This document shows, one piece after another, positions 1 through 7,589 of a stretch of 23,672 nucleotides of DNA. Numbering within the stretch: position 1 is the stretch's first letter; every line of letters starts with the position of its first letter. Position numbers and translations under genes: made by a program. A model generated the notes under the pieces. The model was given only the letters and a program-made list of their open reading frames with translations. It searched no databases and had not been told where the DNA came from. This DNA is from CAZEAC01 sp964510065 (GTDB lineage: Bacteria; Bdellovibrionota_C; UBA2361; CAIXSY01). The stretch covers positions 1 through 23,672 of the forward strand of contig CAZEAC010000071.1 in the NCBI GenBank assembly GCA_964510065.1. The letters run 5' to 3'.

Positions 1-322
1 AAGCCATTATCGCCGATTTTTAGAAAACGTCGGAACTTCATTTTATCTTATTCGCGACGGCGAACTCCTGGAGGTTGAGAGCCCGGCCGACTACTATTCA
101 TTCCTTGAACAGCAATCGACTCTGAGTTCTACATCGAAACCGTCGCAAAACCGCCTGGCGGAAACCACACCAGCCGCCAAAGAAGGCGAAGTCGACCTCT
201 TTCGGACCTGGTACTCATTGGAACAGGAACGAGAGAAATGCCCGAAAGATTCGCCTCACTATCAAGAGCTTCAACGGAAAATCGACGACGTCGAAAAGAA
301 AATAAACAACGCTCGTGTCTAA
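1..322 (+). CDS. ABC-F family ATPase, C-terminal fragment (5' end outside window)
   Basis: The frame is open from base 2 and ends with TAA at 320-322, giving about 106 residues. It begins with SHYRRFLENVGTSFYLIRDG, which matches the H-switch and the following strand-helix-strand of the second ATPase domain of ABC-F proteins (usual form SHDRxFLxxVxxxxxxxxDG). It continues with an ADYYSFLEQ segment, the usual 'GNYSxYLEQ' stretch. The last ~60 residues (EVDLFRTWYSLEQEREKC onwards) are charged and helical, like the C-terminal extension of many ABC-F proteins. Such proteins act on the ribosome in the cytosol as translation factors and have no membrane domain. The residue after the switch His is Tyr instead of the usual Asp. 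Which ABC-F subgroup it belongs to cannot be decided from the fragment. Confidence 0.82.
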   Translation, partial: SHYRRFLENVGTSFYLIRDGELLEVESPADYYSFLEQQSTLSSTSKPSQNRLAETTPAAKEGEVDLFRTWYSLEQEREKCPKDSPHYQELQRKIDDVEKKINNARV

Positions 323-351
323 GTGCTGACCAGGTCCACGCAGTACTGTGC

Positions 352-395
352 TCAGCGTAAGAAGACTCACGGATGCTCCCTGAAGCTTACGCTGA
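352..395. terminator. Hairpin downstream of the ABC-F gene
   Basis: Ten-base arms tcagcgtaag (352-361) and cttacgctga (386-395) are perfect reverse complements around a 24-nt loop. The hairpin begins 30 bases after the ABC-F stop codon. There is no T run after either arm, so it is at best an atypical terminator or an mRNA 3'-end structure. Confidence 0.4.
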
Positions 396-648
396 CAAAT
401 GAGCAGTCGCGCATATGTACGGACTTGATGGATAGCTCCGATGTCGCACTTCGCTGAAAAGCTGGCAAACGTTCCTGAAAAATCGAAGAGAAATAGAGCT
501 CAGACTGATCTTTCGGCGGAGCAGGCGCGGGTCCCGGCATCGAGGCCCATTCTTTCTTAGTGCTATCGCTGCATATAGGTTTCTTGAGATGAAATGCCTC
601 GCACTTGCCATCCCTCGTTACGCCATGAACAAATGTCTTTATAAACAT
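367..648 (-). CDS. Doubtful small ORF, 93 residues
   Basis: This ATG-initiated frame occupies most of the 441-bp gap between the ABC-F gene and the metalloprotease gene, so it is not a shadow of a longer gene. The product has a Pro/Ala-rich stretch (PGPAPAPP) near residue 40 and two Cys in its first third, without a clear signal peptide or known motif. No Shine-Dalgarno sequence precedes the ATG, and a stop codon lies six codons upstream in frame. Its 3' end lies within the 352-395 hairpin. It may be a real orphan, a decayed gene or chance. I see nothing else gene-like in 323-763. Confidence 0.2.
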   Translation of the reverse strand: MFIKTFVHGVTRDGKCEAFHLKKPICSDSTKKEWASMPGPAPAPPKDQSELYFSSIFQERLPAFQRSATSELSIKSVHMRDCSFVSVSFREHP

Positions 649-692
649 GGAGTTATGGGATTACTGCATCGAAATGGGAGAGTCGGGTCTCC

Positions 693-721
693 TTGAGTAA
701 GAACTGAGCCCGCGATACCAT
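693..721 (+). promoter_or_regulatory. Possible sigma70-type promoter for the metalloprotease gene
   Basis: TTGAGT at 693-698 and TACCAT at 716-721 are separated by 17 bp. A start point near 728 would leave a leader of about 36 nt before the ATG at 764. Both hexamers are imperfect, so this is a weak call. Confidence 0.3.
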
Positions 722-763
722 ACTTTTGAGCACCTTCTCCTTATTCAGCAAGTCATTTGGCAT

Positions 764-2203
764 ATGAGTGATATCTCACAAGTGTCGAAAAAGCGATCGA
801 CGGCGGACAAGTCTCAACAGAGCGCGAAACGCGCTTTTGCGAGTTTCAGGTCGTTCTTTACGCCACGCCGCCTTCTCTGGAGTGTTGGAACTCTTGCCGC
901 TGTCGCGGCGACACGAGAAGCAGCGAACATTGGAGTTCTGCCTAATCCGTTTGATTACGCATTTGGAAATGAAACTGCGGTGTATCGTCGGGCCGCGAAA
1001 GAACTTGCGCGATCCGGCGATGTTAAGGGTGCAGTAGCTTTGATGCAGGTAAGTACGAGATCACTGCAACAGCAAGTTTTCACTAATCTGAATTTGGGTA
1101 TGGAAGAATACGAGCGCCTCGCGCGCCGTGATGCTCTGAATCACATTCAGGTCACAACTCCAAGAGACCCGACAGCCCGTGGCGAGATCGGAATCAAATC
1201 AGGAGAGGAGCACGGTGCTTACTACCGTCAATTCGACGTGGTCTATATGCGCCCGGGCTGCTCAATGGAAACTTTACGACATGAATTTACTCACCGCCTG
1301 GGAGGATTTCGTAGCCTTAGCGTGCGCGAGGCCTATCTTGAGCGCGGGCCCTATGTTGAGCTTGAGGAGGGAATCGCACGAATTGGCGGCGGCGGCTTCG
1401 CTGCCGCGTCTTACCATCCGGTAGCGCTTAATACAGCGCTTCTCGCCATCCTTCTTGGTGCAGACGCAAAGTCTTCGATTGAAACGGGAGATCAGCTTGG
1501 TGTCGCCTACCGCGGAGGGATAAAACTTTTGGCCAGAGCGTTCCTCAGCGGTTCGGTAGAACCGATTCGCTCGGCGTATGATGCGCAAAGAGGTGCCGGT
1601 CGTTTCGACACTGAATATTTGAATTTAGATTTTCGTACTCTCGGCGAGCCTCTTGTGACTTCGAGCTTGCTTCGGGCACTCGAGGGGCGAAATCGCGCGT
1701 TCACGATACTTGAGCTTCTCGAGCGATCGTTTATGGATCCAGTCCCGCCAGCAGAGTCGCTTCGCAGTCGGAGTTTAAGGAACATCCAAACAATTCTTAA
1801 TTCCGCACTTGACTCGGCGGTATCTTCACCGGATCAGAGCGGCGAACTCGCTGCATTAGAGAGAATCGCACGCATAGGGGCTAGCCAAGCAGGATTTCTC
1901 TTTTTCTGGACGTCTTCATCAATTTATGATGCGCCCACCTTTCCACGCAGTAAGGAGCTCAGCGCATGTCTGCGTCGACTTGAGGATTTTAGTGTGGCAG
2001 AACTTTTAAATGGCTACGGTGAGCCAGGCCAATTAGCCTATCTGTCATTAGTGAATCTTGGGTTTTGCACCGGGCGCTACACAACGACGCAGGTGGCGAC
2101 GATGCTCAATGAGACTCCACGAAAACCAAGCGGACGCTTTCGAACGCTTCAATACGATATTCGAAGGCGAGTAGTGGGGCGCATGGAAGATTCTGAGTTT
2201 TAG
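764..2203 (+). CDS. Putative membrane-anchored zinc metalloprotease (HEFTH)
   Basis: The 479-residue product begins with a basic Ser/Lys-rich segment and a moderately hydrophobic stretch at about residues 37-50, which could be a signal anchor. At 173-177 it has HEFTH, the HExxH zinc and catalytic motif. It is followed about 24 residues later by ELEEG (E201/E202), suitably placed for the third, Glu ligand of a gluzincin. The remaining ~270 residues look largely helical and match no family I know. No usable Shine-Dalgarno sequence precedes the ATG, but that codon gives the only full-length frame. It stands alone, with gaps of 441 and 236 bp on either side. The substrate is unknown. The HExxH plus downstream Glu is seen directly; protease function is inferred. 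Confidence 0.78.
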   Translation: MSDISQVSKKRSTADKSQQSAKRAFASFRSFFTPRRLLWSVGTLAAVAATREAANIGVLPNPFDYAFGNETAVYRRAAKELARSGDVKGAVALMQVSTRSLQQQVFTNLNLGMEEYERLARRDALNHIQVTTPRDPTARGEIGIKSGEEHGAYYRQFDVVYMRPGCSMETLRHEFTHRLGGFRSLSVREAYLERGPYVELEEGIARIGGGGFAAASYHPVALNTALLAILLGADAKSSIETGDQLGVAYRGGIKLLARAFLSGSVEPIRSAYDAQRGAGRFDTEYLNLDFRTLGEPLVTSSLLRALEGRNRAFTILELLERSFMDPVPPAESLRSRSLRNIQTILNSALDSAVSSPDQSGELAALERIARIGASQAGFLFFWTSSSIYDAPTFPRSKELSACLRRLEDFSVAELLNGYGEPGQLAYLSLVNLGFCTGRYTTTQVATMLNETPRKPSGRFRTLQYDIRRRVVGRMEDSEF

Positions 2204-2340
2204 CTTCGGGCGCGCGCCGTAGAAACGCTTTGCTGTCAAGTAAATCACCAGTCGAGTATTGCCCTTGTCTTTGAGAGCACCCCAAATTCGCGTGAGGTAG
2301 TGCAACGCGAGATGATATTTATGGGTAATATCAACAAGTT

Positions 2341-2436
2341 ATGACTAGGAAACAGATCGGAATCTTGAACACGCTGCCCTACCTTCCGTCCATAACATCC
2401 ATGGGAAGCTCTGATCAGGACGGATCAGTGGAGTAA
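2341..2436 (+). CDS. Possible 31-codon leader ORF
   Basis: ATG at 2341 opens a 31-codon frame ending with TAA at 2434-2436, three bases before the ATG of the large gene at 2440. The peptide begins MTRKQIGILNTLPYLPS and ends acidic. The GGAG that would serve the large gene (2430-2433) lies inside the last codons of this frame, so translation could be coupled. It has no Shine-Dalgarno of its own. A seven-codon frame at 2321-2344 overlaps its start as ATGA. This may be chance. Confidence 0.15.
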   Translation: MTRKQIGILNTLPYLPSITSMGSSDQDGSVE

Positions 2437-2439
2437 TGC

Positions 2440-5181
2440 ATGGACCAGGGTAGTGCCATAAAGTCGAGGAGGGCAGCGAATTTTCACGCTGCGACGCCGC
2501 CGTCCACGCACGACAAAACTCTGAAAGGTTTTAGAACGCTAGAGATTTCACGAATTCAAAGCGGGAGTGTCTTAGAGTTCTCCGATAATTCCCGTTATCT
2601 TGTCACGATGGCTAAGGGACGTGAGCTCAAACTAATAAATGTAGGAGCAGGCGGGGTCTTGGAGCAATCCACCACGATTGACCATCTTCACCGTTTAGGA
2701 CAGCTGCAATCGGTACACTTAGGCGATGAGGCCTCATTATACCGTGGCTCGCTGAATAGCGAATGTTATACATGCCCGCGCTGGCATCAGTTGAAGCCAG
2801 GTGATGTCTTGGTTCATGCCAACGGTTCCCGGGAAGAGGTACTCAAGATCGAGCAAATTTTTAATCTTAACCAACAAAATAAACGGGTAACCTCAGTACT
2901 TCGAACGACGCAGGGTGAAATAAGCGTTTTGAAATCAGATAGGAGTGATAGGGAGCTCGCAGGACCGAGTGCACCTCGAGTTTTTGAAAGACTTCAGTGT
3001 TTGCAGCCCGGCCAGCTAACAAAGGATGAAAGTCGGCATGTCACTCTTCCCGGTCCGCTTGGAAAAATTCTAGAATCGGTTGAGCAACAGATTGCTCACA
3101 TCGAATTTGCATTGGCGTTACAGGCGCAGAGAATCGCCGATCAGGCGATAACAAACTATCGGCAACGGATTAAGTCAGGGAGCTCTCTAGTAAAAGTTCC
3201 CTACGAGCGGCTTGAGTTGACACTCGCAGGATTAAAAGAAGTACACCAGATTGGAAGCAGTGTCGCTCAAGAAATATCCTCACTTGGATGGCTACCTGGA
3301 ATTCATGCGCTTCGTGTAGATAATGGAAAGCTGGATAATATTCAAAAAATGATCGCCGCGCATATAATCGATCAACGCGATATCCACGCGATGATTCACG
3401 GCACACAGGTGCTGTGGGACAGGATAATTGAAGAGCTTTCGGATGGACGGGCGGACTTCGACATGCCGGGGCTTACAAGATTCTGTCCAACGGCAGCTGC
3501 GCTACTTTCGCTCCTGACAGATGAAACTTCACTCGCGAGGTCGGCGAAGGCGTTTACGCGTTTCGAAACACCCGAGCATTCAGACCAGCGAACTTTTGAA
3601 CAGATTGCAGCTATGGTGGCGGAGGTCAACCACGACGAATCGCGCGCCGAGATTGGATTCGAAGGCACGATCATAGACAATTACTATACTGCAGACTATT
3701 TGCGGCGAATGCTCGCACAGGGTGGCCGCATAATTACTCACCATGATCGGAATGAGAAAACCGGGGAGATTGAATGCACGGGATTCGGACTGTATTACGA
3801 GCATGGGCGGATTCCATTTGACGCAAAAGGAATTCCCGACATGTTTCGAAAAGATCCCAAAGTCGCCTGCTTTGATCTCATCTTCATTTCGCCACGTGCT
3901 TCCCTCGGAGCGTATCAACGAGTTATGGATTCTATGATTGTGCATTTGCAGCGTACTGATACGCAGACGGTTATTTCCGAGCAGTATCTCCAAAATCTCG
4001 TGGCTTTTAAGTTATCAACAGCGTATGGCTGGTGGCCGAGTCTAAAGGTTATCACCGGAGGTAAGTCGAGCACGGGTAAGCCGACTTATTGGCTCTGTGT
4101 CGAAGCACCGGTAGACCCGGGACTTCGTCAAAAATTTCTCCCCAGACTGCGCGCCAATGCTGACGACCTTGTTGCAGCATTTGAGTCCGTTGCGAAGAGC
4201 CAGATGTCTGGGAGACACCTTGAACAAGTTGCCGTCGATCCCCGAGATGCCGAAAGGCAAAAGGTTCTTGATGTTGCGAAGTACATTCGCTTAGAAGCAT
4301 CCACGCCAACATTCACCCGTCTTTCGATCGGTAGCGCGAATATGAGTGCTCAGGAGTTCCAGAGGGGCAGGAAGATCCTGGAAGAAGGACTCAGTGGGGT
4401 AAAGGGCGTGGTGAGCTGGGGCGCGACAATGATGCTCACCCTTATCGACGGTGAAGTAAGCGGGACACCCCGTGGCGGGGCCTATGAAATATTGGATAAG
4501 GTGAAATCGGGTGCAGATCGGCACGCGCTCTTTCTTGGTGTGACCGTGCATAATCCTGAGGTGTCGCGCGAGATCGTAATTCCAAATTTTAATGGTGGAA
4601 AGCCGGTCCTCATCGTCTACGAAGAGCCGTCTGGGAATTTTGTCACTATCGAAGATATTTCCGTCGACCGAAGTGCTCGCTTCCCAACAAGAGATCTTCC
4701 GGATAAGCCATTTTGGGATCAAGAAGCAAAGCGATCGCGTGAGATTGCCCAAGTACTTGGGGAGCAAGCAAGTCCGGCAAAAGGGGTACTTTCTGACCGG
4801 TTCAGAAATATCGCTGTATTCCTTAGCGGTGGCGGTACCGTAGGGCGTGAAATTAGGGCTCTTACTGAAGAGGCTTTTCAACATCCTGCTCGAGATATTC
4901 ATGTAGTGTTAGTCGATAGCCGCGATGTCGCTTCCGGCGCAACTCTGACAAGAGAGCTATCCAGCACCGAACGTTACGCCGACGATGCTGCCTGGTTGGA
5001 GCGACATCACACACGCGCACGTGAGACTGGACGTGCGCCGTACGTACATGTAGTACGCTCCGGCGCAGAGCTCGCGGATCTCTTGGTCTTGCTCGATGCA
5101 CGAGATCTCTCGAACCCAAGCATTCGCGCCGCTGAATTTGAACCGGCATTAAGTGCCGCTAGAAGGCCCGTTGTGGCGTGA
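2440..5181 (+). CDS. Large multidomain protein: GNAT-like middle, LOG/SLOG-like C-terminus
   Basis: This is a 913-residue cytosolic protein without signal peptide or membrane segments. Residues ~30-170 look beta-rich and include a KPGDVLVHANG turn. Residues ~200-330 are helical. Residues ~398-556 have the feel of a GNAT N-acyltransferase: GFEGTIIDNYYTAD, then a core strand and helix (ACFDLIFISPRASLGAYQRV). Residues ~625-890 resemble the LOG/lysine-decarboxylase-like (SLOG) Rossmann fold, with LSIGSANMS at 629-637, a GGAYE at 679-683 and SGGGTVGRE at 796-804, comparable to the PGGxGTxxE signature of LOG phosphoribohydrolases. GGAG at 2430-2433 is a fair ribosome-binding site six bases before the ATG. 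The gene converges on the MarR-GNAT gene with 23 bp of overlap. The ORF is secure; the domain names are by eye, and no substrate is implied. Confidence 0.75.
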   Translation: MDQGSAIKSRRAANFHAATPPSTHDKTLKGFRTLEISRIQSGSVLEFSDNSRYLVTMAKGRELKLINVGAGGVLEQSTTIDHLHRLGQLQSVHLGDEASLYRGSLNSECYTCPRWHQLKPGDVLVHANGSREEVLKIEQIFNLNQQNKRVTSVLRTTQGEISVLKSDRSDRELAGPSAPRVFERLQCLQPGQLTKDESRHVTLPGPLGKILESVEQQIAHIEFALALQAQRIADQAITNYRQRIKSGSSLVKVPYERLELTLAGLKEVHQIGSSVAQEISSLGWLPGIHALRVDNGKLDNIQKMIAAHIIDQRDIHAMIHGTQVLWDRIIEELSDGRADFDMPGLTRFCPTAAALLSLLTDETSLARSAKAFTRFETPEHSDQRTFEQIAAMVAEVNHDESRAEIGFEGTIIDNYYTADYLRRMLAQGGRIITHHDRNEKTGEIECTGFGLYYEHGRIPFDAKGIPDMFRKDPKVACFDLIFISPRASLGAYQRVMDSMIVHLQRTDTQTVISEQYLQNLVAFKLSTAYGWWPSLKVITGGKSSTGKPTYWLCVEAPVDPGLRQKFLPRLRANADDLVAAFESVAKSQMSGRHLEQVAVDPRDAERQKVLDVAKYIRLEASTPTFTRLSIGSANMSAQEFQRGRKILEEGLSGVKGVVSWGATMMLTLIDGEVSGTPRGGAYEILDKVKSGADRHALFLGVTVHNPEVSREIVIPNFNGGKPVLIVYEEPSGNFVTIEDISVDRSARFPTRDLPDKPFWDQEAKRSREIAQVLGEQASPAKGVLSDRFRNIAVFLSGGGTVGREIRALTEEAFQHPARDIHVVLVDSRDVASGATLTRELSSTERYADDAAWLERHHTRARETGRAPYVHVVRSGAELADLLVLLDARDLSNPSIRAAEFEPALSAARRPVVA

Positions 5182-6463
5182 GAAAGACTGTGCCGCGATC
5201 ATGAATTGAGTTGCTTTGTGATTTCGCCCATACGCGCGCCGAGCCCTGAATCTCAATTTTTAGCATCTGAAGCGAGCGCTCACGACAAATTTCTTCAAGG
5301 CAGGCATTTACGAAATCAGCCCCAATGCCGTCACTTTGCAGATCGCCTGAATACGCAAAATTGACCAGCGCTGCTTCGCCATCACCGTATCGCACTTCAG
5401 CAACCGCGCGGATTATGTTGTTTCTTTTGAGCACAAAGCAGGCATTCTGAGACCCGATCAGAAGTTCGGGAGCATGTGAAGATTCATTCCTTCGTACCAT
5501 TTCGAGAATGAGAAAGTTTCGTGCAGCCGATCGTCCGGCGTCGCTGTTAAGCCGTTCAATCGTTTGTACCTGGAGCGCGAGCCTTTGCGCGGGTGCCGAT
5601 TCGCCGATATACTGGGCGAAGATGTCCAAATGTTTCTGCACTACCTCTTCGGAATCTTGCAATACGCAGGTGGCGAGCCCAGAGCGGAGAAGGCATTGTT
5701 CAATGTGTTCCAATGTTTTTAATCCTGCCGGTGCAAGAGAAAGCGCGACGCTTCGTTTGTCTTCGGAGATTGTGCGGCGTAGTAGGTAGCGCATTTTTGC
5801 GTAGCGCTTAAGCAGGACTGAAACTGTATTGGGGAGAATTTTAAATCGCGCGCAGAGGTCAATCGATCGAACAGTACCCTTGCCCCGCGCAATTGCAGTT
5901 AGTACCTGCCAATCAACAGTAGAGTAACCGCTTCCGAAAATGTTGTCGCCCAAAACGCCCGAGCCGTAGACGATTCGACGCATTGGCCCAAGTGCTGGAT
6001 TCTCGCCTGGACGTAAAATTGCCGGCCCGGCGCCCATGTTATCCGCCGCCTTCGAAAAAAAATCCTGAAGTTGCGAGTATTCCTCGGAAGTAATTCGACC
6101 CGCGCGAAGTTCGATCTCACGCGCATTGAATTGGTCATGGATTGCAAAGGCGCGCGAAGCTTTTTCAGTAAGAGTGAGAATATTGCTGCGGCGATCATCC
6201 CCGTTTCGACGGCACGTAAGATACGCGCGCTTTTTAAGACTGACGATAGTTCGCGAGACAAGACTTTTTTCGAGGTTTAAGCTTTTTGCAATCTGTGTTG
6301 CGGTGCGGCTTGACGCGAAGGCAATCTCAACAAGTACAAAAAGTTCGCGGGTACTTAATTCTGCTCCATATGCCCGGCTAACAAACTGTGAACGCTCCTG
6401 GTTGATTCGATAAAGATCGATCAGGCGTCTTTGCAACGGTGTGCAGTGATCAATTTCTGCCAT
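5159..6463 (-). CDS. Tandem MarR-type winged-helix regulator fused to a GNAT-like domain
   Basis: The 434-residue product contains two successive MarR-like winged-helix units. The first is at ~36-100: an ATQIAKSLNLEKSLVSRTIVSL helix-turn-helix, then a wing with GDDRRSN. The second is at ~178-245: a SIDLCARFKILPNTVSVLLKR helix-turn-helix, then a wing with SEDKRSVALS. Residues ~315-430 look like a GNAT acetyltransferase, with QSDGIGADF at 376-384 matching the acetyl-CoA-binding Q/RxxGxG/A motif. MarR proteins normally dimerise with one such domain per chain, so two in one chain suggest a built-in pseudo-dimer. Single MarR-GNAT fusions are known; the tandem form is less usual. The stop codon lies inside the end of the 913-residue gene. 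The 538-bp AT-rich region upstream is the obvious place for its operator. Confidence 0.85.
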   Translation of the reverse strand: MAEIDHCTPLQRRLIDLYRINQERSQFVSRAYGAELSTRELFVLVEIAFASSRTATQIAKSLNLEKSLVSRTIVSLKKRAYLTCRRNGDDRRSNILTLTEKASRAFAIHDQFNAREIELRAGRITSEEYSQLQDFFSKAADNMGAGPAILRPGENPALGPMRRIVYGSGVLGDNIFGSGYSTVDWQVLTAIARGKGTVRSIDLCARFKILPNTVSVLLKRYAKMRYLLRRTISEDKRSVALSLAPAGLKTLEHIEQCLLRSGLATCVLQDSEEVVQKHLDIFAQYIGESAPAQRLALQVQTIERLNSDAGRSAARNFLILEMVRRNESSHAPELLIGSQNACFVLKRNNIIRAVAEVRYGDGEAALVNFAYSGDLQSDGIGADFVNACLEEICRERSLQMLKIEIQGSARVWAKSQSNSIHDRGTVFLTPQRAF

Positions 6464-6768
6464 GGTGCATCCAAAAATCTCTTTAAGGAGTTATTGCATA
6501 GTAGGTTTAGATGCTGACAGTATAGTTCATAATTACAACGAAGCAGCCTAATAACATCGATTGTGTGCGTAAAAAATGTGCAGGATCAATAGGTTATTGG
6601 TGTCAGGTTTTACTAGAATAGCTGTTCTAATTTTCAAACTAAGTAATAGCAATATGAGAATATGTGTGTATGCAGTAGTTCATGACTGCAACTAAATGCT
6701 CATTGAAAAACCGGTCGTGTAGTAGTTCAAGTATTTCGAGAAGTTCAAGGTCCTCGGAAGAAGAAGTG

Positions 6769-6802
6769 CCATTTCCCGAAAGTTGTTTGGTTCGGGAAAC
6801 GG
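6769..6802. repeat. Inverted repeat, possible operator or hairpin
   Basis: tttcccgaa (6772-6780) and ttcgggaaa (6791-6799) are perfect arms around the loop agttgtttgg. One mismatch further out, cc (6769-6770) pairs with gg (6801-6802). No T tract follows. It lies upstream of both divergent genes and could be a binding site for the tandem MarR protein, which is inference only. Confidence 0.45.
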
Positions 6803-6861
6803 AACTGGCAGCAAGATAGTGGTTTTATCTTAATTTGCTAATTTTCATTCCGCTCACCATG

Positions 6862-6901
6862 ATCCCACTGAGAGACGATAGTCGTATTTCAGTGGGATTT
6901 T
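6862..6901 (+). terminator. Rho-independent terminator-like hairpin
   Basis: atcccactga (6862-6871) pairs with tcagtgggat (6889-6898). Inside, acga pairs with tcgt around tag, and a TTTT run follows at 6898-6901. The shape fits an intrinsic terminator reading rightwards, yet no plus-strand gene lies just to its left. It may end a lost gene, act as an attenuator for the gene at 7002, or mark the edge of inserted DNA. Confidence 0.5.
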
Positions 6902-7001
6902 GGCTGAGCATCCAATCTCTCCCTTGACCTAATGCAGGAAGTTCGAAGAGGATTTCTTGTAATGGCAGGGCAACTTCGCTCAAGTAAGAAAGAACAACAA
7001 T

Positions 7002-7421
7002 ATGAAAAGCGTTATCGGACTCTTTGGCACTTGCGGCGATTCCCAGTGGCGGACCCCGGTTATCGAAGCCCTCAATGCCGCCGGGATTGAGCACTTCAAC
7101 CCGGTGGTTCCGAACTGGACTCCCGAGTGCGCCCCGATCGAAGCGGATCATCTCGCCAACGACAAGGTCCTCCTGTTGGTGATCACCGGGGAAACCGAAG
7201 GCCTTGCCTCGCTGGCGGAGACTGGCTGGGCGGCTCTGGCGGCCAGGAAGAATGGGCAGCAGCTGTTCTTGGTGGTGGAGGATTTCCCGGATGGAAATCC
7301 GAAGAGCGCCCAGAACCGCGCCCGGAAACTGATTCGCGAGCACGCCAAGAAAGCGGACGTCCCGGTCTACACCTCGATCGAAGAAGCGACGCAAGCGGCC
7401 ATCGAAGCCTACCGCAAGTAG
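7002..7421 (+). CDS. Nucleoside 2-deoxyribosyltransferase-like protein
   Basis: This is a 139-residue single-domain protein of the Nuc_deoxyri_tr2 type. Visible features are GLFGTCGDSQWRTPVIEAL at the N-terminus, NPVVPNWTPE at 33-42, a hydrophobic strand (KVLLLVITGETEG, 55-67) and SLAETGWAALAA at 70-81, where the Glu is placed like the catalytic Glu of deoxyribosyltransferases. Relatives transfer or hydrolyse the N-glycosidic bond of (deoxy)nucleosides, but many small members are uncharacterised. Base composition is markedly different from its neighbours: five 60-base lines counted by hand give 57-72% GC, with GC-rich third positions. A strong hairpin follows the stop, and a terminator-like hairpin lies 100 bases upstream. 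Recent acquisition is likely. The ribosome-binding site is weak (aagaaag). Confidence 0.83.
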   Translation: MKSVIGLFGTCGDSQWRTPVIEALNAAGIEHFNPVVPNWTPECAPIEADHLANDKVLLLVITGETEGLASLAETGWAALAARKNGQQLFLVVEDFPDGNPKSAQNRARKLIREHAKKADVPVYTSIEEATQAAIEAYRK

Positions 7422-7450
7422 CCCGGGGCGAGGGATGAAGAAGTGGTTTG

Positions 7451-7483
7451 GGGCCGGAGATCATCGCGCATGATCTCCGGCCC
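7451..7483 (+). terminator. Strong GC-rich hairpin after the deoxyribosyltransferase-like gene
   Basis: gggccggagatcat (7451-7464) and atgatctccggccc (7470-7483) form a perfect 14-bp stem with a five-base loop, starting 30 bases after the stop codon. No T run follows on the plus strand. It probably stabilises or ends the transcript, and it shares the GC-rich character of the gene before it. Confidence 0.6.
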
Positions 7484-7530
7484 AACGAAGGATCTCTTGC
7501 TGCCAGTGTCCGTTAGTTGACTTAGATATC

Positions 7531-7560
7531 TTGAACTCTTCAATAACTCTACCTTACAAT
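7531..7560 (+). promoter_or_regulatory. Sigma70-type promoter of the ART-like/Nudix gene
   Basis: TTGAAC (7531-7536), an 18-bp spacer, then TACAAT (7555-7560), five of six matches to the -10 consensus. A start near 7567 would give a leader of about 23 nt containing the ribosome-binding site AGGAA (7579-7583), six bases before the ATG at 7590. The gene can therefore be transcribed independently of its GC-rich neighbour. Confidence 0.55.
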
Positions 7561-7589
7561 CCTAAATGTAATTTCCTTAGGAATCGAGC

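Larger units (their letters stand above)
6464..7001. other. AT-rich 538-bp intergenic region with two inverted repeats
   Basis: No convincing gene lies here. Lines sampled by eye near 6541 are about 38% GC, against over 60% in the gene that follows. It separates the minus-strand MarR-GNAT gene from the plus-strand deoxyribosyltransferase-like gene, so it must hold promoters for both, but I found no clear -35/-10 pair. It contains the inverted repeats at 6769-6802 and 6862-6901, listed separately. Confidence 0.6.

Noticed and set aside
2740..2900. Possible Hint/intein-like segment (CYTC...LKPGDVLVHANG) in the 913-residue protein
   Set aside because: Only the KPGDVL turn fits. No block with the TxxH motif or the terminal HN is visible, and the match is too short.
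4291..4902. 203-codon frame on the minus strand
   Set aside because: It lies wholly inside the 913-residue gene, has no family motif and no start signal; it is a shadow.
6825..7394. 189-codon frame on the minus strand over the GC-rich gene
   Set aside because: High GC leaves all frames open. The plus-strand frame has recognisable deoxyribosyltransferase-like motifs and this one has none.
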